Assembly: GCA_937874755.1 (NCBI GenBank)
Contig: CALNBC010000296.1
Location: 1 to 19,638, forward strand
Reading direction: 5' to 3'
Length of the DNA stretch: 19,638 nt
DNA from: an uncultured Clostridia bacterium
GTDB lineage: Bacteria; Bacillota; Clostridia; Christensenellales; CALWSW01
The notes under the pieces are model-generated. The model worked only from the letters and a program-made list of their open reading frames with translations. It ran no database searches and was not told where the DNA came from. Of the stretch, positions 1-6,724 are shown piece after piece. The translations under genes were made by a program, and so were the position numbers. Within the stretch, counting starts at the first letter, position 1. Every line of letters starts with the position of its first letter.

Positions 1-50
1 ATGTGGAACAGTCATTTTCCCCGGCACCGGAGAAAATGACTGTTCCACAT
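1..50. repeat. Fold-back palindrome at the window edge
   Basis: Bases 1-19 are the exact reverse complement of bases 32-50. After one mismatch, 21-24 pair with 27-30, leaving a two-base loop, so the first 50 bases form one near-perfect hairpin. It lies inside the ABC coding frame. This is typical of an assembly or amplification fold-back at a contig end; a real hairpin is less likely. Confidence 0.85.
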
Positions 51-1311
51 ACCCAAAGAGGTTCCGTTTCTGAACATCCGGTATCTTCGCTGCGTCCACG
101 CCATACACAAGCACACGTCCTCGGTCGGGTTCATATAAACCCAGCAACAAACGGAATATTGTGCTCTTTCCGGCTCCCGTTCTACCGATAAACGTAACAT
201 TTTCGCCGTCGTCCACGGTAAGCGACAGATCGTTTAAAACAATGCTCTCATTGTCATAGCCAAAGCCGACATGATCAAAACGGATACATGGATTATTTTT
301 TAATTCCGGCATTTTCTCTAAGGCAGCGGCATCCGTTTCCTCGCGTTCGGGTTCGCGTAAAAACTCGTTGATTCTCTTGACTCCGGCAACAGCGGACTGA
401 ATATTTTGAATTTCCATGCCGATGCTTTCCAGCGGTTTGAACACCTTGCCGACATAGGCTATCATCGCCACCGCGGTACCGACGGTTATGCCGAAAAACT
501 GCTGTACCTGACCGCCCAAAGAGGAACAAACCATCATTACCGCTATAACACACGAGCCAATAAAAATAACGATGGGGGAATATATAGAATCGTATATATT
601 TGATTTGTCCATAGCGCTATAACTTTCCTGAATATAGTCGTCGTACTTTTGCTCCATATATTTTTGCCGGGACAATGTTTGAATCATGCGGATATTGCGG
701 ATTGTTTCCGGCAGATGGTTATTCACCTTGCCTATAGCAACACGGTTCTCAAGCTGTGCTTTCAGCATCTTTTTCTGAAACAGACGCGTCATTGCAAACA
801 AAATAGGCGTGACCAATATCATAATCAGCCCCAGTCCCCTGCTTTTGTAAAAAATAACCGCCAATATACTGACTACCTTACAAGTGTCGACGAACATGCT
901 GATAATGCCATTGGTGAAAAGCGAATCGACAACATCCACATCATTGACAAACCGCGAGGTAATTTTACCGGGTTCGTTGCGTGTAAAGTAGGAAGTGGGC
1001 AGACGGTGCAGTTTTGCGCACATTTCGCTGCGCAGACCGTGGGTGATTCTCTGGCCGAACACAGTAATCATTACGTTCTGCCCGGCTTCCAGAAGTCCCG
1101 AGAGAGCGAGAAAACCAAAGTATAAAAGCGCGAGATTGAATGGCAGCTGCTGTCCGGCGATAAGAGTGTTTATAACGCGTTCAAGAATCAGCGGCAGAAA
1201 AAGCGCCGTTATAATTGCACCTATTATGATAATTCCGGTCAACCCGGTCATAAGCTTTGAAGCAGAAATAGTCCTGCGCAGAATGATGCCGAGATTGTTT
1301 TTAGTTTTCAT
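1..1311 (-). CDS. ABC exporter half-transporter (second subunit), partial at left edge
   Basis: Seen: the minus frame is open from an ATG at 1311 to the window edge (437 codons, no stop). The N-terminal ~300 residues are hydrophobic transmembrane segments with the usual TMD1 coupling sequences (SRFVNDVDVVDS, ETIRNIRMIQTL). The nucleotide-binding domain then begins: Walker A GRTGAGKST and the Q-loop GYVEQSF. Signature motif, Walker B and switch His lie beyond the edge. The gene overlaps the upstream ABC gene by 11 bases, so the two are probably translationally coupled and form a heterodimeric multidrug-type exporter in the cytoplasmic membrane. Known: in such pairs this subunit normally carries the canonical catalytic glutamate; that residue is not visible here. 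Odd: the last six codons (positions 1-18) lie in an inverted copy of 32-50 and read KMTVPH where the family normally continues with a TVRDQI-like segment, so the true gene is probably interrupted by an artefact around position 20-31. Confidence 0.9.
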   Translation of the reverse strand, partial: MKTKNNLGIILRRTISASKLMTGLTGIIIIGAIITALFLPLILERVINTLIAGQQLPFNLALLYFGFLALSGLLEAGQNVMITVFGQRITHGLRSEMCAKLHRLPTSYFTRNEPGKITSRFVNDVDVVDSLFTNGIISMFVDTCKVVSILAVIFYKSRGLGLIMILVTPILFAMTRLFQKKMLKAQLENRVAIGKVNNHLPETIRNIRMIQTLSRQKYMEQKYDDYIQESYSAMDKSNIYDSIYSPIVIFIGSCVIAVMMVCSSLGGQVQQFFGITVGTAVAMIAYVGKVFKPLESIGMEIQNIQSAVAGVKRINEFLREPEREETDAAALEKMPELKNNPCIRFDHVGFGYDNESIVLNDLSLTVDDGENVTFIGRTGAGKSTIFRLLLGLYEPDRGRVLVYGVDAAKIPDVQKRNLFGYVEQSFSPVPGKMTVPH

Positions 1312-3061
1312 GTGATTCACCCCCCGCTTGCGCATGGTACAATTCCGCATAAGCGGCATTTGAGCGTATTAACTCATCATGACCTAAAAAAATGCCTGTA
1401 CCGTTGTCTAAAAACAGCACTCTATCAAAAGTCGGGAACAGATAAAGCCTATGCGAAAACAGAAGTACAATTTTATCCTCTGACAGTGCACGCAGATTTT
1501 CGACGATACTCTGCTCCGTATAACGGTCCACCGCAGAAAAGGGATCGTCTAAAATCAGAATATTTTGCGCATTAAACAGAGTGCGCGCAAGGGCTGTCCG
1601 CGCCTGCTGACCGCCCGATAACCGTATGCCGCCATCGCCCACCGGCGTAGCGGCTCCCTGTGGCATCTGCTTCACTTCCTCGTCAAAACAAACGGTTCTA
1701 AGACAGGAGGTTATATCTTGTTGTCTTCCAAGCCTAATATTTTCCCCGATACTGTCGCTCATCAGTTCGGGTTGATGTCCCATGTATGTAATCAGCCTGC
1801 TTCGTTCATATTCGCTGAGCGAGGACAACTCACGCCCATTCACACGGATGCTTCCCTCATACGGTACCTCTCCGATAAATGCCTTTCCAAGTGTGGATTT
1901 ACCGCTTGCAACCGCCCCGGTTACTCCGATGATTTGACCGGGATGAGCTGAAAACGAAATGTCTTTCAGTACCTGCGGACCGCCCGGCCAGCGAAGTGAC
2001 ACCCGGGACACCTCAAGCTCTGTGCGCTGCGAAAAATCTATGTCGGAAGTCGTATCCGGCTCCACATAAGCCTTCATAAGCGGTTTAATCCTCATCCATG
2101 AAACCTGAGCTTTTTGTACAGCGTTAAAAAGCTTTGCCGCTTTTGAGGACTTTAGTGCCATTTTTGTAAAGCAGGAAAGGAAGGTTGTGAACGCGGCGAT
2201 ATCCCAACTTATCCATCCGGTTCCCAGCACATTTTTAGCGCCAAAGTAAATAATCAGAACCGCACCGCACATAGAAACGATATTATAAATCGGCTGCATA
2301 GTGTTTTCCCACAGATTGGCCGCCACCGCACGTTTTTCATAATCCTTCAGATGGGTCTCGTATGCTGTGTCACGATTGGGTTCGCGGCCGTATACACGAT
2401 ATGTCATGGCGTTTGAGACACGATCCATTGTTGCGCTGTTCAGTCTTCCGGCGCTTTTTTTGTATTCGGAATTATAACGGGTTATAGGCGATTTCAACCG
2501 TGCCGCAATAAGATAAGCGACTGGTATAAATGCGCAGGAAATCAAAGTCAAGCGCCAGTCATAAATAAAGAGCATAACGGCATATGCGATAAGCACCACG
2601 CCGGTGTCAAAAACCTCCGTCGTGAATTTCCGCATACCTTCCACGCAGGCATCCACATCAGACACCGCTTTTGTCATTACGGTTCCGATGTTTTCACGCT
2701 CAAGCTCATCTCGGTTCATATTTACCAAGCTGTTATACAGCATATGTCTCATGTTCCGGCTGGTATTGTTAGCAAACCTGCGCACAAAATATCTTTTGAA
2801 ACAGCGCATAAGCTGTACGACAAGGATAACAGCAAGATAGGTTATCGCCAAGGAAACCATCGCAGCTGAAGTTTGAGTTCCTCTCATAATATCCACAAGA
2901 CGTTGTGCCAACCGTCCCTCAAAATAAGGACCTGCGGTCATCCCGATATTATAAACAATGCCCGAAATGCTGACTAAAACCAGCGTCCACCGCTCTAACT
3001 TGAAATAGGACAGAAGGCGGTCAGGGTGTTCCACATTTTTTATCGGCTTGTTTTTATTCAT
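1301..3061 (-). CDS. ABC exporter half-transporter with degenerate catalytic site
   Basis: 586 residues, the full length of an ABC half-exporter: about 330 residues of six-helix transmembrane domain, then one nucleotide-binding domain. Seen: Walker A GAVASGKST, Q-loop YMGHQPELM, signature LSGGQQAR, Walker B ILILDDP and switch motif LLFSHRL. The residue after the Walker B aspartate is Asp, where the catalytic Glu is expected. Known: in heterodimeric exporters of the BmrCD/LmrCD/TM287-288 type one subunit carries such a substitution and the partner hydrolyses ATP. Inference: this is the degenerate subunit and the gene at 1-1311 is the active one; together they export drugs or other amphipathic compounds. 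The start ATG overlaps the marR stop by 8 bases and the stop overlaps the next gene by 11, giving a three-gene operon marR-abcA-abcB. Substrate cannot be told from sequence. Confidence 0.93.
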   Translation of the reverse strand: MNKNKPIKNVEHPDRLLSYFKLERWTLVLVSISGIVYNIGMTAGPYFEGRLAQRLVDIMRGTQTSAAMVSLAITYLAVILVVQLMRCFKRYFVRRFANNTSRNMRHMLYNSLVNMNRDELERENIGTVMTKAVSDVDACVEGMRKFTTEVFDTGVVLIAYAVMLFIYDWRLTLISCAFIPVAYLIAARLKSPITRYNSEYKKSAGRLNSATMDRVSNAMTYRVYGREPNRDTAYETHLKDYEKRAVAANLWENTMQPIYNIVSMCGAVLIIYFGAKNVLGTGWISWDIAAFTTFLSCFTKMALKSSKAAKLFNAVQKAQVSWMRIKPLMKAYVEPDTTSDIDFSQRTELEVSRVSLRWPGGPQVLKDISFSAHPGQIIGVTGAVASGKSTLGKAFIGEVPYEGSIRVNGRELSSLSEYERSRLITYMGHQPELMSDSIGENIRLGRQQDITSCLRTVCFDEEVKQMPQGAATPVGDGGIRLSGGQQARTALARTLFNAQNILILDDPFSAVDRYTEQSIVENLRALSEDKIVLLFSHRLYLFPTFDRVLFLDNGTGIFLGHDELIRSNAAYAELYHAQAGGESHEN

Positions 3062-3530
3062 TTTGGGTATTCCCCTTCAGAAAACGTTCCGTCAGATGTG
3101 GGAAACCCGCCTTGCTTTCGGTCTTTGAACGAGTGTAAAGTATTTCGAGAATACGGCAGAATTCCGCATTGTCCTGAGGGGTAAGCGCCTCCTCCAGCCA
3201 TTCATAATACAGAGCCTCAACAGAAGCTTTGGAATTTTTTAATGTATCGGCTAATTCTGTAGCATAGAGCAGTTGACTGCGTGCATCAGACGGATTCGGC
3301 TTTCTGAAAAGGTATCCTTTCGCTTCAAGGCTTGCAGCACGGCGGGCGGCGGCACCCTTGTCAAGACTCAGAATTTCCCGAATCTTTGCTTGTGTTATTC
3401 CAGGATTTTTCCGCACTGTATGGATAAAGTCATATTCAGCTGTCCCTATTCCATCAGTCTTCAACATACGTGTTGTGAACTTGCTTACTTCACGAGCAAT
3501 TTTCGTTATCTGGCGTTTTGTACTATCCAT
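3054..3530 (-). CDS. MarR-family transcriptional regulator of the ABC exporter
   Basis: 158 residues from the ATG at 3530, a normal MarR length. An upstream in-frame ATG at 3578 would add 16 residues but lies inside the operator palindrome, whereas 3530 is preceded by a strong G-run Shine-Dalgarno (3537-3545), so 3530 is preferred. Seen: a winged-helix region, with ITQAKIREILSLDKGAAARR as the recognition helix-turn-helix and an R-K-P-N-P-S-D-A-R wing (DxR motif) typical of MarR. Helices before and after would form the dimer interface. Known: MarR repressors often precede and repress multidrug exporters and are released by a ligand of the exporter. Context fits: first gene of the operon, overlapping the first ABC gene by 8 bases, with an 18-bp perfect palindrome over its own promoter, suggesting autoregulation. 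Ligand unknown. Confidence 0.88.
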   Translation of the reverse strand: MDSTKRQITKIAREVSKFTTRMLKTDGIGTAEYDFIHTVRKNPGITQAKIREILSLDKGAAARRAASLEAKGYLFRKPNPSDARSQLLYATELADTLKNSKASVEALYYEWLEEALTPQDNAEFCRILEILYTRSKTESKAGFPHLTERFLKGNTQNE

Positions 3531-3555
3531 TCTATTACCCCCCCCGAAGCCCCAA

Positions 3556-3601
3556 AAGATAGATGCAGTATCAACCATTTGTATGATACTGCATCTATCT
3601 T
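3556..3601. promoter_or_regulatory. 18-bp perfect inverted repeat, probable MarR operator
   Basis: Bases 3556-3573 are the exact reverse complement of 3584-3601, separated by 10 bases. The palindrome covers the -10 box and the probable transcription start of marR, the classic position for an autorepressor site. Long MarR-type dyads of this size are known, but binding here is inferred from position only. Confidence 0.75.
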
Positions 3602-3611
3602 AGAAAATCAA
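3583..3611 (-). promoter_or_regulatory. marR-ABC operon promoter
   Basis: Reading the minus strand, a -35 hexamer TTGATT (3611-3606), a 17-base spacer and a -10 hexamer TATCAT (3588-3583) precede marR. The -10 box sits within the operator palindrome. Confidence 0.6.
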
Positions 3612-3631
3612 TATATTAGAAAATCAATATA
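3600..3631. repeat. Two tandem copies of a 16-base repeat
   Basis: The unit at 3600-3615 is repeated exactly at 3616-3631. It contains the -35 hexamer of the marR promoter, so a second -35-like element lies 16 bases further upstream. Confidence 0.7.
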
Positions 3632-3655
3632 TTATTAGTGAAATTCGAGCGTTAT

Positions 3656-3793
3656 TCAGCTCAACTCGTTGTCCTTTGCAATCTCCTTGGCGGCATCCAA
3701 AGCGCCGCGGGTAAATGCGGCGGCAACGGCACTCGTCAGCCTCGAGGATTCCTGCGCGGCGGTTTTTGAAGCGGCTTTCGCAACATCCGCATT
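3656..3793 (-). pseudogene. 3' remnant of an unidentified gene
   Basis: In one minus frame, 45 sense codons read through to a TGA at 3658-3656, giving an alanine-rich, amphipathic-looking tail (SRLTSAVAAAFTRGALDAAK, then EIAKDNELS). Its codon choice and high G+C resemble the GC-rich right half of the window, unlike the AT-rich sequence on both sides. There is no start codon, and an in-frame TGA stands directly upstream (3796-3794), after which composition changes sharply. I read it as the C-terminal stub of a gene cut off when the neighbouring AT-rich block arrived. I do not recognise the family. It could also be a chance open frame, but codon pattern and composition argue for past coding. 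Confidence 0.4.
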
Positions 3794-3870
3794 TCAAAGC
3801 AATTTAATTCAGTATAACACCTAACTGCACAATTTTCCCACGGTTCGTACTTGAAAATGAGTGCTAATAA

Positions 3871-3892
3871 TATTCATCTGAATAATTGTTCA
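3871..3892. promoter_or_regulatory. Probable ArsR/CadC operator, upstream copy
   Basis: Two overlapping dyads: TATTCA-TC-TGAATA (3871-3884, perfect) and TGAATA-AT-TGTTCA (3879-3892, one mismatch). This matches the TGAACA-N2-TGTTCA-like 6-2-6 core known for ArsR/SmtB repressors. It lies just upstream of the -35 box of the cadC promoter. Confidence 0.55.
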
Positions 3893-3900
3893 AGTGTCTA

Positions 3901-3929
3901 TTGACGTCTTATGGAGAAGGCAGTATAAT
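3901..3929 (+). promoter_or_regulatory. cadC-HMA-cadA promoter
   Basis: TTGACG (3901-3906), a 17-base spacer and a consensus TATAAT (3924-3929). It is flanked on both sides by ArsR/SmtB-type dyads, so repressor binding would block it. It is the best-looking sigma-70-type promoter in the window. Confidence 0.85.
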
Positions 3930-3936
3930 ACACGCA

Positions 3937-3950
3937 TGAACACTTGCTCA
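3937..3950. promoter_or_regulatory. Probable ArsR/CadC operator, start-site copy
   Basis: TGAACA-CT-TGCTCA (one mismatch to a perfect dyad) lies 7 bases after the -10 box, over the expected transcription start. It has the 6-2-6 geometry of SmtB/CadC-type operators. Confidence 0.6.
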
Positions 3951-3985
3951 ATCGTTCAATGGATTGACAGGCAGGGGGTGATAAT

Positions 3986-4351
3986 ATGGCACGTAAAATC
4001 CAACCGGTTGAAAAATGCGACTGTACTGTAATACATGAGGAGACTGTAAATCGAGTCCGAGAGAAAATGCCAGACGAGGAAATTCTCTATGACTTGGCAG
4101 AAATATTTAAAGTATTTGGAGATTCAACGCGAATCAAGATACTATGGGCTCTTGATGAAGCAGAAATGTGTGTTTGTGATATCGCTGTATTGCTTAACAT
4201 GACACAATCAGCAATTTCCCATCAGCTGAGAGTCTTAAAGCAGGCTAACTTAGTAAAAAGCAGAAAAGAAGGCAAGGTAGTATATTATTCCTTAGTCGAT
4301 GAACATGTAAGGCAAATATTTGACCAAGGTTTGATTCATATCAACGAGTGA
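3986..4351 (+). CDS. cadC: CadC-type ArsR/SmtB metal-sensing repressor
   Basis: 121 residues, normal for CadC. Seen: N-terminal Cys11 and Cys13 (KCDCT), the recognition-helix region with MCVCDIA (Cys62, Cys64) and MTQSAISHQLRVLKQANLV, a wing (RKEGKVVYYSL), and a C-terminal helix with Asp105, His107, His118 and Glu121. Known: the four-cysteine alpha3N site of CadC binds Cd/Pb/Bi, and the Asp-His-His-Glu alpha5 site of SmtB/CadC binds Zn. Both sets appear complete here, so the protein should sense soft and borderline metals and release DNA on binding. A well-spaced AGGGGGTG Shine-Dalgarno supports the ATG. It is the first gene of a co-directional operon with the HMA protein and CadA. Base composition is AT-rich like its operon and unlike the right half of the window. 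Confidence 0.92.
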   Translation: MARKIQPVEKCDCTVIHEETVNRVREKMPDEEILYDLAEIFKVFGDSTRIKILWALDEAEMCVCDIAVLLNMTQSAISHQLRVLKQANLVKSRKEGKVVYYSLVDEHVRQIFDQGLIHINE

Positions 4352-4443
4352 TGAAATAAACCGGTCATATAACAGATAGTCAAATTTGGCAGAAAATGCT
4401 CCATGAAAAATTGGAATAAATAATATTTAGAAGGATGGACGTT

Positions 4444-4665
4444 ATGAAAAAGAAATTTATATTAAAAGGATTAGATTGTGCAGATTGTGCGGCAAAAATT
4501 GAGCATGCGGTAAATAAGCTTGACGGTGTAAAAGAAGCGACAGTCAACTTTATGACTCAAAAGCTCGTTATCGAGGGCGAAGATGATAAGATGCCCGCAA
4601 TTACGCAGGAGGCAGAAAAAATCGTAAAGAGATTTGAACCTGACACTGTTATGAAAAAAGCATAA
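4444..4665 (+). CDS. Stand-alone HMA metal-binding protein (CadA N-terminal domain)
   Basis: 73 residues from the ATG at 4444. The in-frame ATG at 4435 overlaps the Shine-Dalgarno AAGGA (4431-4435), so the later start is chosen. Seen: a single heavy-metal-associated fold with the binding loop GLDCADCAAKIE, followed by the usual HMA core (GVKEATVNFMTQKLVIEG). The GLDCADC loop is the form found at the N-terminus of Zn/Cd ATPases; copper proteins usually have GMTCxxC. It ends 3 bases before the cadA ATG at 4669 (15 before the GTG preferred here), and the cadA product has no HMA domain of its own. Inference: it is the metal-binding domain of CadA encoded separately, delivering or sensing Zn/Cd for the pump in the cytoplasm. 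Confidence 0.88.
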   Translation: MKKKFILKGLDCADCAAKIEHAVNKLDGVKEATVNFMTQKLVIEGEDDKMPAITQEAEKIVKRFEPDTVMKKA

Positions 4666-4680
4666 AGGATGTGCAAGCAC

Positions 4681-6525
4681 GTGAAACAACGTCTTTGGAG
4701 AATAATTATTGGTGCAGTATTCTTTATTGCGGCCATATTGATTGATATAAATGCGGAGTGGTTGAATATTGCTCTGTACCTAATCTCCTACATAATTGTA
4801 GGTGGAGATATTGTAAAAAGAGCCGTTAGAAATATTTTCAGAGGTAAAGTTTTTGACGAAAACTTTTTAATGTCCATTGCTACTATTGGTGCAATGCTTA
4901 TTGGTGAATATCCGGAAGGTATTGCCGTTATGCTGTTTTATCAAGTTGGTGAGCTGTTTCAAAGTTATGCGGTTGATAAGTCAAGAAGGTCAATTGCAGA
5001 CGCTATGGACATACGGCCGGATTATGCCAATGTTAAAAGAGGCGATGAAGTTATAAAAATTGACCCTGATGAAGTGCAGATTGGCGATATTATTGTAATT
5101 AAACCGGGGGAAAGAATTCCGCTTGATGGCAAGGTAATCGAGGGGAATTCAATGGTTGATACATCGGCGCTTACTGGCGAGTCTGTTCCGCGTGAGGTAG
5201 AAGTGGGGCATGAAATCCTGAGCGGATGCATCAACGTCAATGGAGTTATTACTGCAGAAGTTACAAAGGAATATGGAGAATCTACAGTAAGCAAGATTCT
5301 TGATTTAGTTGAAAATGCAAGCAGTAAAAAATCCCACTCAGAACAATTCATCACTAAGTTTGCAAGATATTATACTCCAATTGTTGTAATTTTAGCAGTT
5401 TTGCTTGCTATTATTCCGCCTCTTGTTGTAGCTGGGGCTACCTTTAGCGATTGGGTATACAGAGCATTAACCTTCTTGGTAGTTTCTTGTCCATGTGCCC
5501 TTGTAGTTTCTATTCCTTTAAGTTTCTTCGGTGGAATAGGCGGAGCATCCAGAAAGGGTATCCTGGTAAAAGGCAGTAACTATTTAGAGGCATTAGCAGA
5601 AACTGAAATAATTGTATTCGATAAAACCGGAACACTTACAAAGGGTGTATTTAACGTACAAGAAGTTCATCCAGAAGGAGTTTCCAAGGAAGAGTTATTA
5701 GAGTTAACTTCATATGCAGAAAGTTACTCAAACCACCCCATTTCCAATTCCTTAAAACAAGCATATGGCAAGGAAATTGACAATGGCCGCATTTCGGATG
5801 TAGAAGAGATTTCGGGCCATGGCGTCATTGCAACAGTTGATGGGAAAAAGGTTGCAGCGGGTAATATTAAGCTCATGAAAAAGCTGAATATACCTTACTA
5901 TGAGGGTGAAGTTGTCGGAACTGCTGTGCACGTTGGAATTGACAACCAGTATGCAGGTTATATCGTTATTGCAGATGAAGTTAAAGAAGATTCAGCTCGT
6001 GCAATTAAGGAGCTTAAGGAAGCAAATATTAAGCAAACTGTTATGTTGACAGGTGATGCAAAAAATGTCGGCTCCAAGGTTGCTAAGCAGCTTGGATTAG
6101 ATAAGGTTTACTCTGAATTGCTTCCAGGAGACAAGGTTGAAAAGGTAGAGGAATTATTATCACAGAAATCTAAAAAGGGTAAACTTGCTTTCGTTGGTGA
6201 CGGAATCAATGACGCGCCTGTATTAGCCCGTGCAGATGTCGGAATAGCAATGGGTGGTTTAGGTTCTGATGCTGCCATAGAAGCCGCTGACATTGTAATT
6301 ATGACCGATGAACCATCAAAAATTGCTACTGCAATTAAGATTTCTAAAAAAACACTAAAGATTGCATCCCAAAACACAGTATTTTCAATTGGGATAAAAA
6401 TAATTGTTCTTATTTTGAGTGCTTTTGGAATAGCTACTATGTGGGCAGCGATATTTGCAGATGTAGGTGTAACCATCATCGCAGTTCTAAATGCTTTTAG
6501 AGCACTTAATGTTAAAAATCTGTAG
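4681..6525 (+). CDS. cadA: CadA-like Zn/Cd/Pb-exporting P1B-type ATPase
   Basis: 614 residues from GTG 4681. An ATG at 4669 touches the Shine-Dalgarno AAGGA (4665-4669), while 4681 has an 11-base spacing, so 4681 is preferred; 618 residues if 4669 is used. Seen in order (numbered from 4681): N-terminal membrane helices, actuator motif TGES, membrane metal site SCPCALVVS (Cys270, Cys272), phosphorylation motif DKTGT (Asp314), SNHPIS (His-Pro motif), hinge GDGINDAP, and C-terminal helices carrying a conserved Lys (GIKIIVL) and FADVGV. Known: CPC with the Lys and Asp in the last two helices marks the P1B-2 (Zn/Cd/Pb) group. The protein begins directly with membrane helices and lacks the usual HMA domain, which is the preceding gene. 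It is the last gene of the cadC operon, closed by the terminator at 6549-6590. Confidence 0.94.
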   Translation: MKQRLWRIIIGAVFFIAAILIDINAEWLNIALYLISYIIVGGDIVKRAVRNIFRGKVFDENFLMSIATIGAMLIGEYPEGIAVMLFYQVGELFQSYAVDKSRRSIADAMDIRPDYANVKRGDEVIKIDPDEVQIGDIIVIKPGERIPLDGKVIEGNSMVDTSALTGESVPREVEVGHEILSGCINVNGVITAEVTKEYGESTVSKILDLVENASSKKSHSEQFITKFARYYTPIVVILAVLLAIIPPLVVAGATFSDWVYRALTFLVVSCPCALVVSIPLSFFGGIGGASRKGILVKGSNYLEALAETEIIVFDKTGTLTKGVFNVQEVHPEGVSKEELLELTSYAESYSNHPISNSLKQAYGKEIDNGRISDVEEISGHGVIATVDGKKVAAGNIKLMKKLNIPYYEGEVVGTAVHVGIDNQYAGYIVIADEVKEDSARAIKELKEANIKQTVMLTGDAKNVGSKVAKQLGLDKVYSELLPGDKVEKVEELLSQKSKKGKLAFVGDGINDAPVLARADVGIAMGGLGSDAAIEAADIVIMTDEPSKIATAIKISKKTLKIASQNTVFSIGIKIIVLILSAFGIATMWAAIFADVGVTIIAVLNAFRALNVKNL

Positions 6526-6548
6526 CGTTGCAAGAATATAGTTTTTTA

Positions 6549-6590
6549 TCGCCGATTGAGAGCAGAGTTTATCTTAATCGGCGAATTTTT
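6549..6590 (+). terminator. Rho-independent terminator of the cad operon
   Basis: A 9-bp perfect stem (6549-6557 with 6576-6584) with an 18-base loop, followed by a run of T. It lies 24 bases after the cadA stop. Confidence 0.75.
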
Positions 6591-6724
6591 ATAACAGGCG
6601 GTGTACATTCATCTTTTAACGTGCTATTATGCAAATAATTCCAAAATTATACTTATAACTAATCATCCCGAACGATTTCACATCACTTCCCAAATATCGC
6701 AAAGCGCGACTCCCGCAGCAAGCG

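Noticed and set aside
649..1125. A 158-codon plus-strand open frame inside the left ABC gene
   Set aside because: Antisense to a continuous minus-strand ABC exporter frame with conserved motifs.
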